64,000 nt of DNA. Origin: Takakia lepidozioides (taxonomy: Eukaryota; Streptophyta; Takakiopsida; Takakiales; Takakiaceae). The stretch is taken from the NCBI GenBank assembly GCA_030704615.1, contig CM060731.1, forward strand, positions 72,086,756-72,150,755, given 5' to 3'. How positions within the stretch are numbered: the first letter of the stretch is position 1; every line of letters begins with the position of its first letter. The notes beneath the pieces were generated by a model that had not been told where the DNA came from, did no database searches, and was given only the letters and a program-made list of their open reading frames with translations. This document shows, one piece after another, positions 22,430 to 33,520 of this stretch. Both the position numbers and the translations under genes were made by a program.

Positions 22430-22710
22430 TGGGAACGAACGGTAGAGATCCTGCGCCGTTAGCGGACTGGATGGAGGGGACTGGCCAGCGGACTCGCGGA
22501 CTGGCAGACTGGAGGGCAGTGGACTCATGGGCGGGGGACAGACCGCGCGGCGGATGGGGGCGCAGGCGCAGGCGCTGCTGGTGGGGCGCGGTTGCTGCAG
22601 CCGCGCCCGCGGCTGGGCGACCGCGCGCAACGGCGGGCGGGGCGGGCGGGGTGGAGGGAGCCGGGCGTCCGTGCGCGGGGCCCATCGGCCACCGCGCACG
22701 TGCCCATTGA
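22430..22710 (+). other. GC-rich, CpG-dense island
   Basis: A sharply GC-rich block dominated by GCG/CGC words, next to AT-rich sequence that starts at about 22715. Its left edge carries GCGGACTGG and GGCAGACTGG motifs like the CAGACT tract. Open frames on both strands are low-complexity Ala/Arg/Pro/Gly and are not evidence of a gene. It could be a promoter-like CpG island or a different repeat. Confidence 0.45.
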
Positions 22711-22739
22711 AGACGCTATTATCTTAAAATGAGAGGCCT

Positions 22740-23340
22740 TAATAGGCTCATGGTAAAGTCTATAAACTTTTAATTCTCATCATAACCGGTTAAAATGCAT
22801 TTAAGATTTTTATCGTCTATTTTGGTTCTGGTTTTATTTAGAATGTGTATATAGGCTTCATTGCCAAAAATGAGAAGATGAGAAACTGTTGGCTTTCGGC
22901 CACTCCATTTCTTTTCAGTTTTGTAGCAAACGATTTTGAAAATATGTAACTGTGGCAACAGCTTCAGCCCAAAATGTCTTTAAAACCCTAGCAATTCAAT
23001 GTGTGTTTTATACAAGAGTGCGGCTTTTTCTTTCCGCAATTTCATTTGGTTGTGGTATATTTTGGCAGTCATTTGTCGTGAAATACCATCATCTCTACAA
23101 TAATTTTTAAACTCATTAGAAATATACTACCCGCATCATATGTACGGAAAGTTTAAGCTTCTTGGATGTATATACTTCAGCAAAGGTTATAAATATTTTA
23201 AATACTCAAAACTTTCAGTCTTTAATTTGAGAAAATAGATTTTTGTACTCCATCTCAATGCATCACTATAATGTAAAAAATAAATGTACCCACGATGTCA
23301 GGGGACTAACAAGGGACCACAGATATATATATAAATTATT
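22740..23340 (-). mobile_element. Ty1/copia integrase-to-RT remnant
   Basis: On the minus strand the frame at 22958-22770 reads KKWSGRKPTVSHLLIFGNEA, YIHILNKTRTKIDDK and KCILTGYDEN. This is the conserved integrase C-side block of copia elements (WSGRKPSVSHLRIFG, KCIFLGY). Upstream on the same strand are decayed pieces such as THIELL and an equivalent of FWAEAV, with stops and frameshifts. No LTR was found. Confidence 0.8.
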
Positions 23341-24880
23341 TCTAAAATTTGTTTAGCCTCTATGTCCATCATGTAAAGGAAATTGATTTCTAGTCTAGCT
23401 AGTAGGGCTTCAATGCCCTGGATACTCAACTGAAGATCATGTATTACATGAAGGCAATTGACGACGGGGCTCTCTTGTGATACATATTCTTGCTCATTTA
23501 GCTCTTTTGCAACAGCTTCATCATGTTACTCTTGGACCTTTGAGAAGGCGAGCTGCAAAACTGTCATTTCATTTTCAAAGAATGGAGAGGGACATAATGC
23601 ATTTTCTTTCAAAGGGACTAGCAGCTTCAGCCCTCCACCCAACCACTCCACAAGTTTTGTCTCCAAACCAATAGGAAGCTCTGAAAAATGAAGAATGTGC
23701 AAAAGTCACATCCAACCCACGAAGTAGTCCTAATACAAAGTATGTGAAATTGCAGATAGATGCATGCAATAGAAAATGAAGGGTTAGTAATTTCTTGAAA
23801 ACTTATTTCTCAAAGTGACAGATTTCTCCACGACTAAAAGACAGCCAAGTATGCATACTGAAACAAACAATGTCACTCTTGCTAATACCACAAAGAAGAA
23901 CTCCATACAATTCTCTTTCTTGGCAAGAGCGAGTTGATATGCATGCTTAATAGTCATGTACGCTGGCCCAAATCGTCCCTTGTGCATTTTTAGAGATTGT
24001 TTTATAACGGTCATGGAGGCTCTGGGAAACTCAACATTTAACTGGTGATTACACCAGTCCTTATACCGTTGTGTTGCTCCTTGAACCAGAAGTAACTATG
24101 AATAGTCAAAATGGACAAGACAAGTTTCCAAGCTGATACCATCTCTGAAGGTAGGGTGTCCAGCTTAAACGGATCCACTTGCTCTCCAGCATCATCAGGC
24201 CTACTTCCTTTGGACAAGCTTGATGCGCCTTGCAGCATCTCTCTCCATGCGCCTGTGGCGGGGCCCAAGTACCGCAGAGAGGGTTGTGAAGTGTGGTAGC
24301 GCCCCTAGTCCCGAGGGTCCGCTAAGGAATTCCAAAAATGCCTTAAAAATTATATGAAATGGTGAAATGGAGGCCGAGTGCGGCCTCAGCTAACGTAATA
24401 AGTATTCAGGGCACAGTCCTCGCCGGGCTGCGCTTCTTGCTGGCTTCAATGCGGCCCCAGCCCCCCATTATGGAGGGTTGCCACATGTGTCATGTCCACG
24501 CATCTCGTGCCACGTCAACCTATGGTCTCGCCATACACTTCCATGATTATGGTGAAACCAACGGGGGGTCGCCATCCACTACTTTAATGATGCCAGTGTC
24601 ACATGGTGGCTTGAACAAGCCCTAATGTTAAAATGAAAAAACAAAATGACAGGAAGAGGCTAGGTATAATTTAACGAAGGGCCTTTCTTCTCTCCATTGA
24701 TACACTAGGCGGGAGGCCTCACAACATGCAGCATGCTATAGGGTGAGACTATGGAGCTGCATTGTGTGGCCACCTTGGAATAGCTATCCGAAAAAATATT
24801 GTATACTATATGTTATTTCATGTCACACATCATTGATGAATAGTACTGTTGCTCAAACTTTTGAATCATGTTCAAACCAT
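23341..24880. other. Unrecognised; a few coding-like segments
   Basis: Small frames with non-random-looking composition occur at 23477-23674 (+: LLQQLHHVTLGPLRRRAAKL), 23784-24014 (-: MTIKHAYQLALAKKENCMEF followed by a hydrophobic VLARVTLFVSVCILGCLLVV segment) and 24038-24268 (-: AWREMLQGASSLSKGSRPDD). They could be exons of a decayed gene, but I cannot link them or name a family. Confidence 0.3.
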
Positions 24881-24896
24881 TTAGTTATGCATTTAA

Positions 24897-26032
24897 ACCG
24901 AAAAGAACGATGATGGGTGAAATGCCATAAATTATGTGTAAATTGTTTTACGTTTCTTAGGCGCTATTTGTACGCATTCAACATCACCCATAGATTTTAA
25001 GTTCTTATACATAACATTGGATGCAATATATAGTAGTGGATAATGTAGTTGTTCATTCTATTGACCAATTTAGGGATGTGATTAATTTTTTTTAAGAATG
25101 AACAAACACAGTCGAGAGATGAGCTATCTAAAAGTCATGGGTATGCTGCAACTATTGCTAGTACAGGCATACAAATACATATTCAAATAAATCCACAGCG
25201 GCAGAAGATAAAAAAGTAACATTTTGTAATAGCGGTGATAGTAGTATTGCAATAAATATTTGGTTTGGAGTTGTGGCAAAGTCTGCCTAACATGACATGA
25301 CATCATGAATATCTATCAGTATCGCCTCTATTAGCATTAGTTGTAGCATACCCACGACTTTTAGATAGCGCTAGCCTGCCCATCTTCTAGTCATAGGTCC
25401 ACTCATTCATTTATAAGGTGCACTTTGAAAACATGAATATGCTTGACTTCTAACAATCTGACCTTGCATTGTATCCAAAATATTTCGTATGTAGATAAGG
25501 TAAATGTTGTCGACTTTGAGATTTAATCAACAAGCAAACAATCTTCTGCCAATGTGCCACTCCCATCGAAAACCACCAGCGATGTTGTTGTCCTTTGAGT
25601 TGTAGTTGTATAGTCAGCCTAAACCTAAGTGTCCTTTATATTTTCATGTAATCAGTATGCTTAATGCTCGCTTTAGAATCTTTTGGGACATCACTATATG
25701 AATATCAATAGTATCAGGTAGAACAATTTTTCGTAAAGATTTTTGGCAGATAAAGATCCACTAGCGATTGTACATTTTGCTACAACGTAATTTGCATCTC
25801 TCGACTGTGTTTGTTCATTCTTAGAAAAATTAATCACATCCTAAATTGATCAATAAAATGAACAACTACATTATTCACTACTATACATTGCATATTCCAA
25901 CATTTTATATAAGAATTTAAATTTACATGTGATGTTGAATGCGTATAAATAGGACAAGTTTGTAGCCTAAGAGATGTCAAACAATCTACACATAATTTAT
26001 GGCATTTCATCCGCCATAGTTCTTTTTGGCAC
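24897..26032. mobile_element. Foldback-type element with ~220-bp inverted arms
   Basis: The left arm (about 24901-25118) and right arm (about 25797-26028) are long imperfect inverted repeats. Both contain GAAATGCCATAAATTATGTG, ACGCATTCAACATCAC, ATAATGTAGTTGTTCATT and AAGAATGAACAAACACAGTC in mirror order. A second, inner inverted pair is CTATCTAAAAGTC (25125 onward) and GACTTTTAGATAG (25355-25367). About 680 bases lie between the outer arms, with no coding frame. This is the form of a non-autonomous foldback or long-TIR DNA transposon. Target duplications are not clear. Confidence 0.7.
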
Positions 26033-26929
26033 AACTACGTTTTTCCAACACAATTCAAAAAATTCAGCAATAATACTATTAATCAATGACTTGTAAATGG
26101 AATAACATATAGTAGCTACGTACTAGATTGCAACAACCTACCATTCTTGGATTTTCATACTTGAGTATAATCGCTTGAACAGTACCTTCCATTCAATAAT
26201 TAGACAAAAAACCTCTTTCGCTTCCCTAAAGCTTCATTTTCATCTGAATTTGCTTCACCATCAACCATTGTCTTCTTTCGTTTGTTGACCAAATTGCTTC
26301 ACAGAAAAGATTGTAATTTCATATGAACTAGCAAGAACTTCAATAGGCAAAAAAGTACTATTATTGATGTACCAAAAAAAAAAAAAAAAAAAAAAGGTGG
26401 ACGCGTTGCAAGCAAGCGTAACTTATGGTGTCACTTGAAAATATTATTGATGTATAATGAATCCTTGTTTTGACAACTAACAATGAAACTCACATGAAAG
26501 CCATGGAACCTAGAATCTAATATATGTAGCAACCATATTCATCTGACAATCTAATTATATACACATGAACTTATTAATAGTATTAATATAATCATCTATT
26601 AATTATAGAGGTTCAGCTCGATTCAGTTTGTGTACCTTTATTTATCATATATTTCTATTTTGAACATATCTCCATTTTATTTATAACATGTGCTAGACCA
26701 TTCATAGGTGTACACCCTATTTAAACATGTCTCACATATATATATAAGGGCCTTCATTTAAAATGAGTACAAGGAGAGGCTGGGTTGACGAGTTGGACAG
26801 AAAACGCGATCAATCCGCGATAGAACCCCAACAGTCTGTAACTAAAGTAGAATGTGTTGTTGGCCCATGAGTGAAGAATTGAAATCTAAGACCAAATGAA
26901 ATTTCTATGTATTCAAGTGCGTATCCTCT
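26033..26929. other. No gene recognised; poly-A run
   Basis: AT-rich sequence. An A-run lies at about 26373-26395. Nothing else recognisable. Confidence 0.4.
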
Positions 26930-27380
26930 GTTAAGAACTATCTAAGCCTAAATGCAATCTCATATATATCCAAGTGCGCCTCCCATGTGGACTAGGCCCA
27001 AGTGCGACCTCCAATGTCATTCCAACACCTAATTTTGTAATTTAGTTGAATTTTCAGCGACCAAAATTGTTCATATTTCCGTAATCCTCGGCCCATAGGT
27101 CCAAATTTTGCGAAACCAAGTCGGTGCACCCATACTCATCGATAGCTTTCCAATGGTGCCAAAATCGTGGCCTCCATATAAGCTCAAGTGCAACCTCTAG
27201 TGTCCTTCCAACACTTGATTTTTAAATTTAGTTGAAATTTTCAACAACCAAAATTGTTTATAATTCCATAAGTCTCGGCCCGTAGGTCCAAATTTTGTGA
27301 AACCAAGTTGTGCACCCCTACTCATCGAGGGCTTTCCAACGGTACTAAAATCGTGGCCAAAGGCTCCACGGTTTGGGAGA
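26930..27380 (+). repeat. Dispersed repeat R1, second locus, tandem ~180-bp units
   Basis: Two units (about 26998-27180 and 27182-27360) share CAAGTGC-ACCTC, CCAACAC, CAACCAAAATTGTT, CTCGGCCC-TAGGTCCAAATT, GTGCACCC and GCTTTCCAA blocks. The family also occurs inverted at 2818-3480. No protein is encoded. Confidence 0.65.
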
Positions 27381-28394
27381 TCTCAACGACATTACAAACA
27401 ATATTGTGAATTGTGTCAATATTTAAAATATATCCTTCTACGGTGGATGCAACAATTCATGCTCAAAACCTCCTTTTTTTTTTTAGGCAAAATGGACTAG
27501 AAAATGGGCACACGTTTCTGAATGTCCATCCTCTTGGGCAAAGATATATATATATATACATGAGGGGACGTATGGAGAAAGGATCGTGCTGCAAAGATAA
27601 GTGGTTTCCTATAGAAATTGGTAAATAAGATTCTTCTAGACTCTCAAGCTCACTTTCTGATAGCTCGGTTCCTTGCAATTCTTGTCACACATGCAAGTTC
27701 CTGAAACCATAGTTCCTGAAGCATTGCTTTCTCACCTGCCCCATAGCTTCCAGAACTTGGAGCTTTGTGCTTTCTTTCTACTCTTCATAGAAGATTCTGA
27801 CAGTGACTAACAGTCATCCAATTCTGCTTCTTTATTTCTCAGCTGGTGACTTATGGTTTATCTGCCCAGTCTAGGCAGCGATTATGGCTTACACGTTATG
27901 AAACATTTGGAAATCAAGATGTTCTCTCATCGTTGACGGCAAACCGATTAGTGTAAGAGCTATTCTGTTTAAGGTTCACTCAAACTTGCTGTCTGAGGCC
28001 CATAAGGCGTGGCGGGTACTAGGGGAAGCTTTTTGCAGGTCTGATCAAAGACGGAGGGCTCAATTGCTCATACAATTTGACATCACTTGGGGTAAGCTGG
28101 GATCTGTCAGCTGCTCGAGATGCTGATGCCTGAAGTAAATTGGAGGCACAGTAGGTCGCTTAGGAAAATGAGATCTAGAACTGATCTTTCCTTCAAGCCT
28201 TACAAAAGGAAGCGATGCAGCTATTAGACTTCTGGTCCCCTTCATCTCTACAACTCTTTGCATTATCATGCTTGGTCACATAGCATTGTCTTCCTGCTAT
28301 TGCTGCAACTATTATTTTTTTCTAGTCCTTTTTATCTTTGCAATCTCCTGCTTTATCATTTTTGGTCACGAAGCATTGTCTTCCTGGATCAGCC
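27381..28394. other. No gene recognised; short duplication
   Basis: A TATATATATATACATG tract lies at about 27545-27562. An imperfect direct repeat of about 36 bp (TTGGTCAC-AAGCATTGTCTTCCTG) occurs at 28259-28294 and 28350-28386. Confidence 0.45.
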
Positions 28395-28396
28395 CC

Positions 28397-28800
28397 TTAG
28401 GGCATCTCCACGGTGCCACGACACTTGCCCAAAAACGGCAATTGATCTACCGGCGCGGGGTCCAAAAAAGTGGCGCAGCTTGCTCCATGGTTGGCTCAGC
28501 CCGGTAGATTTGTTGCCAGCCCCACCTTAAATCTGCCTCCAGCCCGGCACTTTGGCCAATCATACTGGGACCCCACCAACCACTGTACATTAAATTCGTA
28601 AGTTCACGAGATATTATGTTCCTCGACAACGCGCCAAGATTGTGATCCAACGGCAGGGCTGCCTCGGGGTGTCTCTCTACAGTTTCTTCTACCGTGCCAA
28701 CCGTGGAGTGTCCGGCAACCAGTCCTTGTAAAAAATACCGTCACCCCTGTAACCAGGGTATAATAGAGTTGATCGCAGTGCTCACCGTGAGATGCTCTAA
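28397..28800. mobile_element. MITE-like element, Tourist/Harbinger-type ends
   Basis: The left end GGGCATCTCCACGGTG (28400-28415) and right end CACCGTGAGATGCTC (28783-28797) are inverted repeats with one missing base, preceded by TTA and followed by TAA. GGGCATCTCC-type termini with a T(A/T)A target are typical of PIF/Harbinger MITEs. Immediately after, at 28801, another GAGCATCTCCACCG-type end starts, suggesting a second adjacent or nested copy whose far end I could not find. There is no transposase. Confidence 0.6.
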
Positions 28801-29175
28801 GAGCATCTCCACCGATGGGGGTACACCAAACAACCCTGCAACGGTAACCTCCTACGGCCTCCAACACTCCCCTCCCCCAGTGGCAAACCCATCAAACTAC
28901 CTTGCACATGTCTTTTTAGGCTGACGTGCCTTGCTCCGGAGGAACCACCTGAACTGACGCCGCCTTACCCTCGCACCATAAATGCAGGCAGTCCATTTTT
29001 TAGTCTCTCAGCCAGGGGGTACCGGCCAGGTCTGGTGGGCCTCTATCCTGCACGAAAGTACGGGCCCCGGGGGCGCGGATACCAGGGCCGGGGGCTTCTT
29101 TGCCGTTGTAGGGAATCAGGGCCCGAATGAAACTACTCTACATATTATTCGCACCTATTTAACAAAAAGAAAAAT
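28801..29175. other. No gene recognised; possible second MITE
   Basis: Begins with GAGCATCTCCACCGATGGGG, a terminus like the preceding MITE. A plus-strand frame at 28982-29419 extends into the hairpin repeats and is not credible as a gene. Confidence 0.35.
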
Positions 29176-29947
29176 GGTCCGACCACCCCTTTGCTGGTGG
29201 TTGCCCCTAAAAAAAAAATTGTGCGACCACCACCCTGCTGGTGGTCGCAGATTTTTATTTTTTTCTTTTCTTTTCTTTTCTTTTGGGAAACACCTGGGAG
29301 CGACAGCTCACAAATCAGGCCCCTTAGTAGTGAGAGGAGAAAATAACCTCTTTCATTTATGCGCCAAGAGGCGTAGGAATGGGGCACCACACATGAACCA
29401 TACCACACCTATCAAGTAGCAAGATTTGACCCTAGAATCGTCTGGGTCGCACTCAGTGCACTTAACCAACTGAGCTACTGACTGTTGGTAGATATTAAAA
29501 AATCGGAAAATTATGCGACCACCCCCCTGCTGGTGGTCGCATCTATTAAAGAAAAGGAAAATAGTGCGACCACCAGCAGGTGGTGGTCGCACCTATTTGT
29601 TTTAAACAAAATTTCTGCGACCACCCCCCTGCTGGTGGTCGCGCCTATTAAAAAAAAGAAAAATTCTGCGACCACCGTGGTCGCACCTATTAAAAATAAA
29701 AAAATCTGCGACCACCCCTCTGCTGGTGGTCGCACCTATTAAAAAAAATTAAAAAAATTAAAATTCTGCGACCACCCCTCTGCTGGTGGTCGTACCTATT
29801 AAAAAAATAAAAATTCTGCGACCACCCCCCTGCTGGTGGTCGTACCTATTAAAAAAAAAAAAAAATTTGCGACCACCCCCCTGCTGGTGGTCGCACATAA
29901 TAAAGAAAAGTAAAATTGATGCGACCACCCCCTACTGGCGGTCGCAG
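29176..29947. repeat. Array of GCGACCACC hairpins, ~50-bp period, interrupted by a SINE
   Basis: Eleven copies of a hairpin: TGCGACCACC, a short C-rich loop (CCCCTGCT), then GGTGGTCGCA. They lie at about 29176-29204, 29221-29250, 29514-29541, 29564-29592, 29615-29643, 29667-29685, 29707-29734, 29767-29794, 29817-29844, 29868-29895 and 29920-29946. The linkers are A-rich (ACCTATTAAAAAAA-AAATT). The start-to-start distance is 50-52 bp, except a 40/60 pair around the copy that has lost its loop. Stems stay paired in nearly all copies although the loops vary, and one copy (29564) has loop and stem order changed but is still palindromic. A SINE splits copies two and three. No coding role is likely. 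Confidence 0.9.
29250..29487 (-). mobile_element. tRNA-derived SINE nested in the hairpin array
   Basis: On the minus strand the head reads GTAGCTCAGTTGGTTAAGTG (A box, around 29460-29480), then GACGATTCTAGGGTCAAATC (B-box-like, 29420-29440). A tRNA-unrelated body of about 130 bases follows, and a tail of AAAAG repeats ends in an A/T-rich stretch at 29250-29285. This is the layout of a pol III SINE. The array linker (GATATTAAAAAATC) resumes right after the head, so the SINE inserted into a linker of the existing array. Short AGAT on both sides may be part of the target duplication. Confidence 0.75.
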
Positions 29948-30410
29948 CTATTACTAGCGTGCGCAGTCATGATGACAGCGCACGCACCGAGTGTGGAGGG
30001 GGGGCTTATGAGGCCTTGGAGGCCATTCTCTCCCTCACTTTTCTCCACACCAGGACTTGGTGGGCGATGAGATGTTGCATTCCTTGTCATTGAGTCCAAG
30101 TGGAGAGGGGTGCTATTGGTTGGGTGGGGGTATTTTGGGCCGTTGGTTTCTACGAAATCGATGCTGAGTACCTCCCGGGAAGCCCTCCTCTGGCACCCAC
30201 GTTTTTTTCATTGCACATTGCATCATATCACTTAGAACTGCGGAGGGAGTGACACGTGCCTCTAGTACTTGGAGAGGATTCATTAGGGAGTAGGATTAGG
30301 TACGATTTAGAAGGGTTGGGAGAGCATTTTTCTTAGCAAACACCTGTCAAGTAGGGGTAAGCCAGAGCCTTAAATGGCGGAGGAGGAAGACAAATGAGAT
30401 CATCCCAGGG
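29948..30410. other. No gene recognised
   Basis: A short palindrome GCGTGCGC...GCGCACGC at about 29958-29986 follows the hairpin array. Nothing else recognisable. Confidence 0.4.
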
Positions 30411-31696
30411 ATGACGATAATGAACCTGGACCTCAAAAAAAAAACCCAAAAGGCAGGCGAACTTCGTTGGGACATATACAATGACCCCAACATTCTTGCG
30501 GAACCAGGTTGGGAAGTTTGGAAGTTGGGGCAACGGTGGTCGCTTGGTGACTGCAGGAAATTTGTGGACTGGTGTCACATAAATCGTTTTTGTCCCAGAG
30601 ATAGGCATGATCCACAAACCAAACAAAATCAAGTTAACTTGCATTCCTGCGCCAACCCACATTTCCGCCACAGGGCAGAGGAAGTACATACAACATTGTG
30701 GGGTCAACCGCTCGTCAACAACAAGGCCCTGTATTTATTTGCGGCCATGTTATACACAGAGTTGATTTTATTGCGACCAGTGGATTGACAAACTGCCACT
30801 GCGAGACAACGTACTAGACTATACATGTTCTCTGATATCCCAGACTTGTATATACGTCAGGGGCAGGACATCATACGGTTGGATGGAAACAACGAGGTGG
30901 AAGAAGGAGGAAAGACAAACCAACCTCCAGATTATATGTCGCAACAGGTCTCCGCAACAGGGCTTCAACGTCTGAGGTGGAGGAGGGCGAGGTACGCTCT
31001 CCGTTGGAGGAACAGTTGGCCGCACATGAACAGCACATCAAGGACCTGCAGGACATTGTTCATTTGCAACAATGGCAAATAACGAAGTTGCTGGAAAGAA
31101 TGGGGTTGGGGACTCTCAACAGCGTACGCGGTGTGCTTCAGGTCCCGAGGCCAATCACCAACGAGCAAGACATATTGGCGCGTTTGAATATGCCACCAAT
31201 GGACATTGACCGCGTCATCGACGGGGTTGACTCAATCGTGCATGGGAATGAAGTGCAAACGCCTGAACTGGACCCAGCGAGGGTGGAGGAAGAAAAACTT
31301 GCGGCGGAGAGGGCAAGAAAAGGGAAGGACCCCATAGTAGAAACTGGGGAATGTTCAGCCATGCAAATTACATCGGCCCATGGGAAAAGAGAAACCGGCT
31401 GCATGAGCCGAATGAGACGATTGCAAGAAGCTACAGTGCATGAATCTACATTGCGGTGTATGCCAATGACACTGTGTATATCCTCGCTCACCTCGATCCA
31501 TGATCACCATGACATCGTGCTCATCCGAGAGGGCATAGAAGGCCAGTCAATGTGTACCATAGGGAGTAATCGTGGAGCAACGGGTACTTCTTGCCAACAG
31601 ATTGGAGCCTCTTATTGCAATTTGCAAGGCACCAAAAGTAGGCCACAGGCTCCTTGTGGATGCCACTCTGATCCAACCAGTGGAGCACGACGATGA
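30411..31696 (+). pseudogene. Unrecognised coding-like region with coiled-coil segment
   Basis: The frames 30411-30788 (RWSLGDCRKFVDWCHINRF, EEVHTTLWGQPLVNN, YLFAAMLYTELILLRP) and 30977-31696 (EEQLAAHEQHIKDLQDIVHL, ILARLNMPPMDIDRVIDGVD, EEEKLAAERARKGKDP) look protein-coding, with a likely coiled coil at the start of the second. A piece in a third frame, 30825-30960 (MFSDIPDLYIRQGQDIIRLD), bridges them, so one gene with frameshifts or introns is plausible. I recognise no family. After about 31400 the composition becomes chance-like. Confidence 0.4.
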
Positions 31697-32667
31697 TAGT
31701 TTTTTTTGCGCAGGCATTTCTGTCCTGGTACACGTTCTTGGGTTGCCTTCTGCTTTTTGACTTGAAGATCGAATGCGCGATTCCAAGCGCAACGGTGCTC
31801 CATGATTTCATCCAGAATTGGCTGGTTTCGCAGACGCTTCTGCTCGACTTCACGGTAGTGAGAGGCCCGTTTCCACACCTGCGATTGAGGAGGCATTCCT
31901 GCACACTTTGAAATGCTTTGCCAAGATAGAGAGTCTACTGGAGTGCAAAGCAAGCAGATGAAGGAAGCAGATGACATTCGGTAATGCGCGGGAACCACCT
32001 TGTCTGCCAAAGTGGACAATGGACAATGGACAAGTCGCACGTAGGGAAATCATGCCTGTGCCTTTTTCAGCACATCGGTGGTGACTTGGCATTAGAGGCT
32101 GGTCTCACGGTGCATTTTCCACGTCGTATGGTCCATTCCACACTTCGTAATTAACATGCAGGAATTATGGTGTTGGTGAGATATGTAACTAGTTTTATTT
32201 TATTTTATTTTATTTTATTTATTTTTAATAAATAAATGAAACAGGGAGGCTGTGGCATGGGACTTTATATGGGGAAAAAAATAAAACCCCCATGAACGCC
32301 ATGAGAGTCACACACTGTAGTGCGACCACCTCTTTGTCTTTCCGAGGCCAGATTTTTGAAGTTCGTGATTTATTCTGTTTGCAGCAGAGTACTAACTAAA
32401 CCCATAGACCACAATCAGTGGAAATAATTGTATGTTCCCATTTCACACAGGTGTGTAACATGCCATGTAAACTAAGCCAACCCCTGCCACGCTCATGGCT
32501 ATTTTCACACCGTTCTTGCCTGGGGTGTGGATCACATGTGAGACACCCCACAGTTAGGGCATATTTAGACCCACACCTTGGCTCAGTGTACAGACCCGTG
32601 ATAAAAGTCGTGGAATGTGCCAGGTGTGAGATGGCAGAGCCATGGAAAAAGCCGGTTTCTCTTCTAG
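31697..32667. other. Unrecognised; (TTTTA)n microsatellite
   Basis: Open frames on both strands at 31521-32040 overlap and neither has a known motif. A TTTTA simple repeat spans about 32193-32222. Confidence 0.35.
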
Positions 32668-33156
32668 TGCCAGGAACAGGAATTAGAGCAGCATGTAAGG
32701 GAACGCGAGCAAGCTAGGGTTATTGCATATCGTTACTCAAATGCCATGCAAATCCGATCGTGGCCATGGTTGAAGGGGAATTGGCGGAATTGGGTGACAT
32801 GGGCGGGCCATCTAGCATCGCGGGAAACACTGATAGAAGAAGCGTTGTCATCCCTCCAACGTGCAGCACGTTTGTCGAATCGAAGCGTAGATAGCATCTA
32901 TGCTAATTTGCAAAAGCACGACACTATGCGTGATGTATTCACGTCAAAGTACACTGGATTCACCACATGGGGTGATGTGGATGCCATGTTTGAGCACTGT
33001 GTGCATACAATTTCCGATACCAATAAGAGCATAAACTGGGATTTGGAAGTAGAGGAGGAGTGGGACAGCAGGCCGAGGATGTCATCCAACATTTATGAGG
33101 ATAAACGAATATGGATACCACGGAGCAATCCAGGGGTGGTTGGTTTCGAATTGTGT
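32668..33156 (+). pseudogene. Unrecognised ORF fragment, cut by LTR
   Basis: A frame open from about 32668 reads ELEQHVREREQARVIAYRYS, then NWRNWVTWAGHLASRETLIE, ALSSLQRAARLSNRSVDSIY, FTTWGDVDAMFEHCVHTI and NKSINWDLEVEEEWD. It looks helical and coding-like and runs straight into LTR repeat L at 33157. It may be the 3' end of the gene seen at 30.4-31.7 kb. Family unknown. Confidence 0.4.
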
Positions 33157-33520
33157 TGTCAAGTTAAATAAACATAGTGTGAAACTAACTAGAATAAAGC
33201 TAGTTATTTGTATTTAACACTTGGATTTAGTTCAAGTATTAAGTCAGGTGTCAAGTTTAGTTTGACACCTGAACCGTCTTATCTTCACGAGAGCGTCAGT
33301 CGTGCGGCTCATCTCTCTCGAGTTGAGCCTGCACGACCGAGCTCCTTCATCGTTCATAATCTGAGTGTGCTTATGAAGGGAGGATAGGTTGTTGTGGGGT
33401 GGAGTCCCCATAGCTTGGGGTGCCCCTGGCTTGACTACTATTTTAAAGAGTGATGGTGTTGGATTTCATGTTTCTTGTGTGAACAGTGTGTTTTTAGTTT
33501 CTTATCACTCGAGAGAGATG
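33157..33520 (+). repeat. LTR-like repeat L, copy 3
   Basis: Starts TGTCAAGTTAAATAAACAT and follows copy 1 for its whole length (TTTGACACCTGAACCGTC, TTGTGGGGTGGAGTCCCC, CTCGAGAGAGATGA), with more substitutions than copies 1 and 2 show to each other. The sequence after CTCGAGAGAGATGACC differs from copy 1, which gives the approximate right edge. An A-run follows at 33609-33632. Confidence 0.65.

Noticed and set aside
22403-22710. Overlapping open frames of 90-100 codons on both strands
   Set aside because: They are Ala/Arg/Pro/Gly low-complexity frames created by extreme GC content, with no motif.
29418-29490. tRNA gene on the minus strand
   Set aside because: The A and B box regions are tRNA-like but acceptor pairing is absent and a long body with an A-rich tail follows, so it is a SINE head.
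28982-29742. Open frames on both strands across the hairpin array
   Set aside because: They repeat the ATTPLLVVA/CDHHPAGGR pattern dictated by the hairpin unit. This is repeat-driven openness, not coding.
29176-29947. CRISPR-like array (regular palindromic repeats with spacers)
   Set aside because: The linkers are near-identical A-rich sequence and not unique spacers, the context is a plant genome, and no cas genes are present.
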